DNA from: Fibrisoma montanum
GTDB taxonomy: Bacteria; Bacteroidota; Bacteroidia; Cytophagales; Spirosomataceae
Length of the DNA stretch: 64,000 bases
NCBI RefSeq assembly: GCF_003583365.1
Contig: NZ_QXED01000006.1
Span: 62,001-126,000, forward strand
Direction: 5' to 3'
Part shown: positions 62,792 to 64,000 of the stretch, in pieces
Position numbering within the stretch: the first letter of the stretch is position 1
How the letters are laid out: each line of letters opens with the position of its first letter
Made by a program: the position numbers and the translations under genes
The notes under the pieces: model-generated
The model's database searches: none
What the model saw: only the letters and a program-made list of their open reading frames with translations
What the model was told of the DNA's origin: nothing

Positions 62792-63607
62792 ATGAGAAAA
62801 TTAAACTGCCCGCACTTTACATTAGGAGAATCACTAACGCCCGATCAACGTGATTTTTTTAACAGGCATGGCGTCATTATTTTCCGCAATTTCATAAACC
62901 CCGAGACGGTTCAATTATTCATCAGGGAAGTTGACCGCATTGAAAAGCAATGGCTAGCCGAAGATCGCGATAAGGTGAATGGCGTACCGCTGAAATTTGG
63001 TCAGGACGAAGCGGGCAACACCATTATCCAGCGTATGTGCTTCCTGTCGCAATACAGCAATGCCCTCCACGAGTTTCTGCAGGACCCCCGCCTTCAGACC
63101 GTGGTTGAACTCCTACATCCGTACGAAGGCCGCATCGGCGAGGTTGAGAAAGATGGCCTGATTCTGAATCACTACGTCCGGACACCCAACAGTAAGTTTT
63201 CGCAAATGGGCTGGCATACGGATAGCCCGCGCGACATTTTCCTGGGTCAGCGCATCATGCCCATGCTGAACGTTGGCATTCACCTGAATTCAACCCCGTT
63301 TGAAAGCGGTGGCCTGCGGGTGATTCCCGGTACGCACAGGCAGGGTATATTCCGGATGCTGTTCCGCAAACGGTACTTTGTCGACAACAACCCCGACAAA
63401 GACGAAGTTGGTTTTGATATCAATGCCGGCGATCTGACCGTTCATGACGGGCGTTTATGGCACCGGGCGCAGCAGTCGCCCTATTTCGGCGAAGCCAGCC
63501 GCCGTCGGGTCATGTACGTGCCGGTCGTGACGGGTAAGTACATGCCCAAAGACGAGAACAGTAAAACACCGTTCTACCACCGCTTTATCTCTAAAGTTAA
63601 TATTTAA
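62792..63607 (+). CDS. Phytanoyl-CoA dioxygenase family protein
   Basis: 271 residues from the ATG at 62792; the longer frame reads unlikely sequence through the promoter. Fe(II)/2-oxoglutarate dioxygenase: N-terminal LTPDQRDFFNRHGVIIFRNF, metal H-x-D in MGWHTDSPRD, ESGGLRVIPGTHRQG and distal metal His in GDLTVHDGRLWHRAQQSP, where R after the His binds 2-oxoglutarate. Substrate unknown; the large phytanoyl family acts on many small molecules. Followed by a perfect 19-bp hairpin. Confidence 0.82.
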   Translation: MRKLNCPHFTLGESLTPDQRDFFNRHGVIIFRNFINPETVQLFIREVDRIEKQWLAEDRDKVNGVPLKFGQDEAGNTIIQRMCFLSQYSNALHEFLQDPRLQTVVELLHPYEGRIGEVEKDGLILNHYVRTPNSKFSQMGWHTDSPRDIFLGQRIMPMLNVGIHLNSTPFESGGLRVIPGTHRQGIFRMLFRKRYFVDNNPDKDEVGFDINAGDLTVHDGRLWHRAQQSPYFGEASRRRVMYVPVVTGKYMPKDENSKTPFYHRFISKVNI

Positions 63608-63610
63608 CGA

Positions 63611-63666
63611 GTTTTCGGTTTACTGTTTCTGGGGGAAACACAGCCCGGAAACAGTAAACCGAAAAC
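63611..63666 (+). repeat. Perfect 19-bp inverted repeat between phyH-like and SDR genes
   Basis: Arms 63611-63629 and 63648-63666 with an 18-nt loop; contains CGGTTTACTGTTTC, related to the GGTTTACAGT word in the repeat at 60316-60412. Can act as terminator or mRNA stabiliser; no U run. Confidence 0.6.
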
Positions 63667-63675
63667 CATCTTTCC

Positions 63676-64000
63676 ATGCCCTACGCGCTTGTTACGGGAG
63701 CCAGCAAAGGTATCGGCCTGGCCATTGCCGAAGAACTGGCCCGCCGGAAATACAATGTCCTGCTTGTGGCCCGGTCTGCGTCGCTGCTACAGCAACTCGC
63801 GCAACGGCTGACGGCTACCTACGGAGTACAGGCCGATTTTCTTCCCGTTGATCTGGCTACGACCGACGCTGCCCGGCAGATTTTCGACTGGTGCCGCGAG
63901 CGATCCTATTCGGTTCAGCTACTGGTTAACAACGCGGGCTACGGCCTGAGTGGTCCGTTCGACAACTACACGGCGGCCGAGCATACGGATATGATGACCG
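63676..64000 (+). CDS. Short-chain dehydrogenase/reductase, 3' end outside window
   Basis: At least 108 residues from the ATG at 63676. Starts PYALVTGASKGIGLAIAEEL with the T-G-x-x-x-G-I-G dinucleotide motif, followed by VLLVARSA, PVDLATTD and LLVNNAGYGLSGPF (N-N-A-G). The catalytic Y-x-x-x-K lies beyond the window. NAD(P)-dependent oxidoreductase, substrate unknown. Confidence 0.88.
   Translation, partial: MPYALVTGASKGIGLAIAEELARRKYNVLLVARSASLLQQLAQRLTATYGVQADFLPVDLATTDAARQIFDWCRERSYSVQLLVNNAGYGLSGPFDNYTAAEHTDMMT

Overview
The window reads as a chromosomal segment of a Bacteroidota bacterium of the Cytophagales, probably Spirosoma or a close relative. The evidence is a gliding-motility/type 9 secretion C-terminal domain protein, a DUF2911 lipoprotein-like gene, recurrent TAnnTTTG promoter elements (the Bacteroidota -7 box) in front of many genes, weak or absent Shine-Dalgarno sequences, and GC-rich housekeeping genes. 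No rRNA, CRISPR array, prophage or standard tRNA gene is visible. The first gene (PhoD-like phosphatase) and the last (short-chain dehydrogenase) run off the window.

Layout. 1-9.6 kb: PhoD phosphatase, NagB-like deaminase, DUF2911, acyl-CoA dehydrogenase, YheT-type hydrolase, then a serine-biosynthesis pair (a fused SerB-SerA protein and a SerC-like aminotransferase) and an outer-membrane barrel. 9.6-20.4 kb: acyltransferase, SMP-30-like protein, a sugar/surface group (RmlC-like epimerase, glycosyltransferase, Gfo/Idh/MocA oxidoreductase, MFS exporter), TrpF-like protein, Hsp20, TPR protein and a T9SS-type secreted protein. 20.4-28.9 kb: an AT-richer accessory island. 29-64 kb: core metabolism and envelope genes (AMP nucleosidase, AI-2E-family permease, L-serine dehydratase, OmpA, bestrophin, OsmC, pirin, LepA, Lrp, HslV, DacB, AccA, MarC, AroQ, XerD, SixA, AsnS, NuoH, PAP2, PhyH) and signalling proteins (a 1175-residue PAS kinase; a CHASE3-type kinase overlapping its receiver protein).

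The island at 20.6-28.9 kb is the main discovery candidate. Every gene between the recombinase and the left edge lies on the minus strand. Most encode unknown proteins. Successive units are separated by an 87-88 bp repeat bounded by ACCCAAC and GTTGGGY, with imperfectly complementary inner arms, which is the layout of an integron attC site. Four copies are seen. At the right end is a tyrosine recombinase ending in SPLDDL, as IntI proteins do, but lacking the IntI-specific insert, and transcribed in the same direction as the cassettes. One attC-like site is split by an IS110-family element exactly at its GTTGGGC arm; the parts rejoin to 87 bp. The IS has a long structured 5' non-coding end, which may encode a bridge RNA, and carries GTTGGGTT, the same word as the target core. 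I interpret the island as an integron-like cassette array with an atypical recombinase. This is inference from sequence patterns and needs comparative work.

Other notable items: a 174-nt tRNA-like structured RNA with a very long variable region (43522-43695, minus); a palindrome at 49786-49803 that contains two opposed -7 boxes; a family of purine/pyrimidine hairpins between genes at three loci; and a G-rich hairpin that lies in frame inside one gene and forms the 3' end of another.
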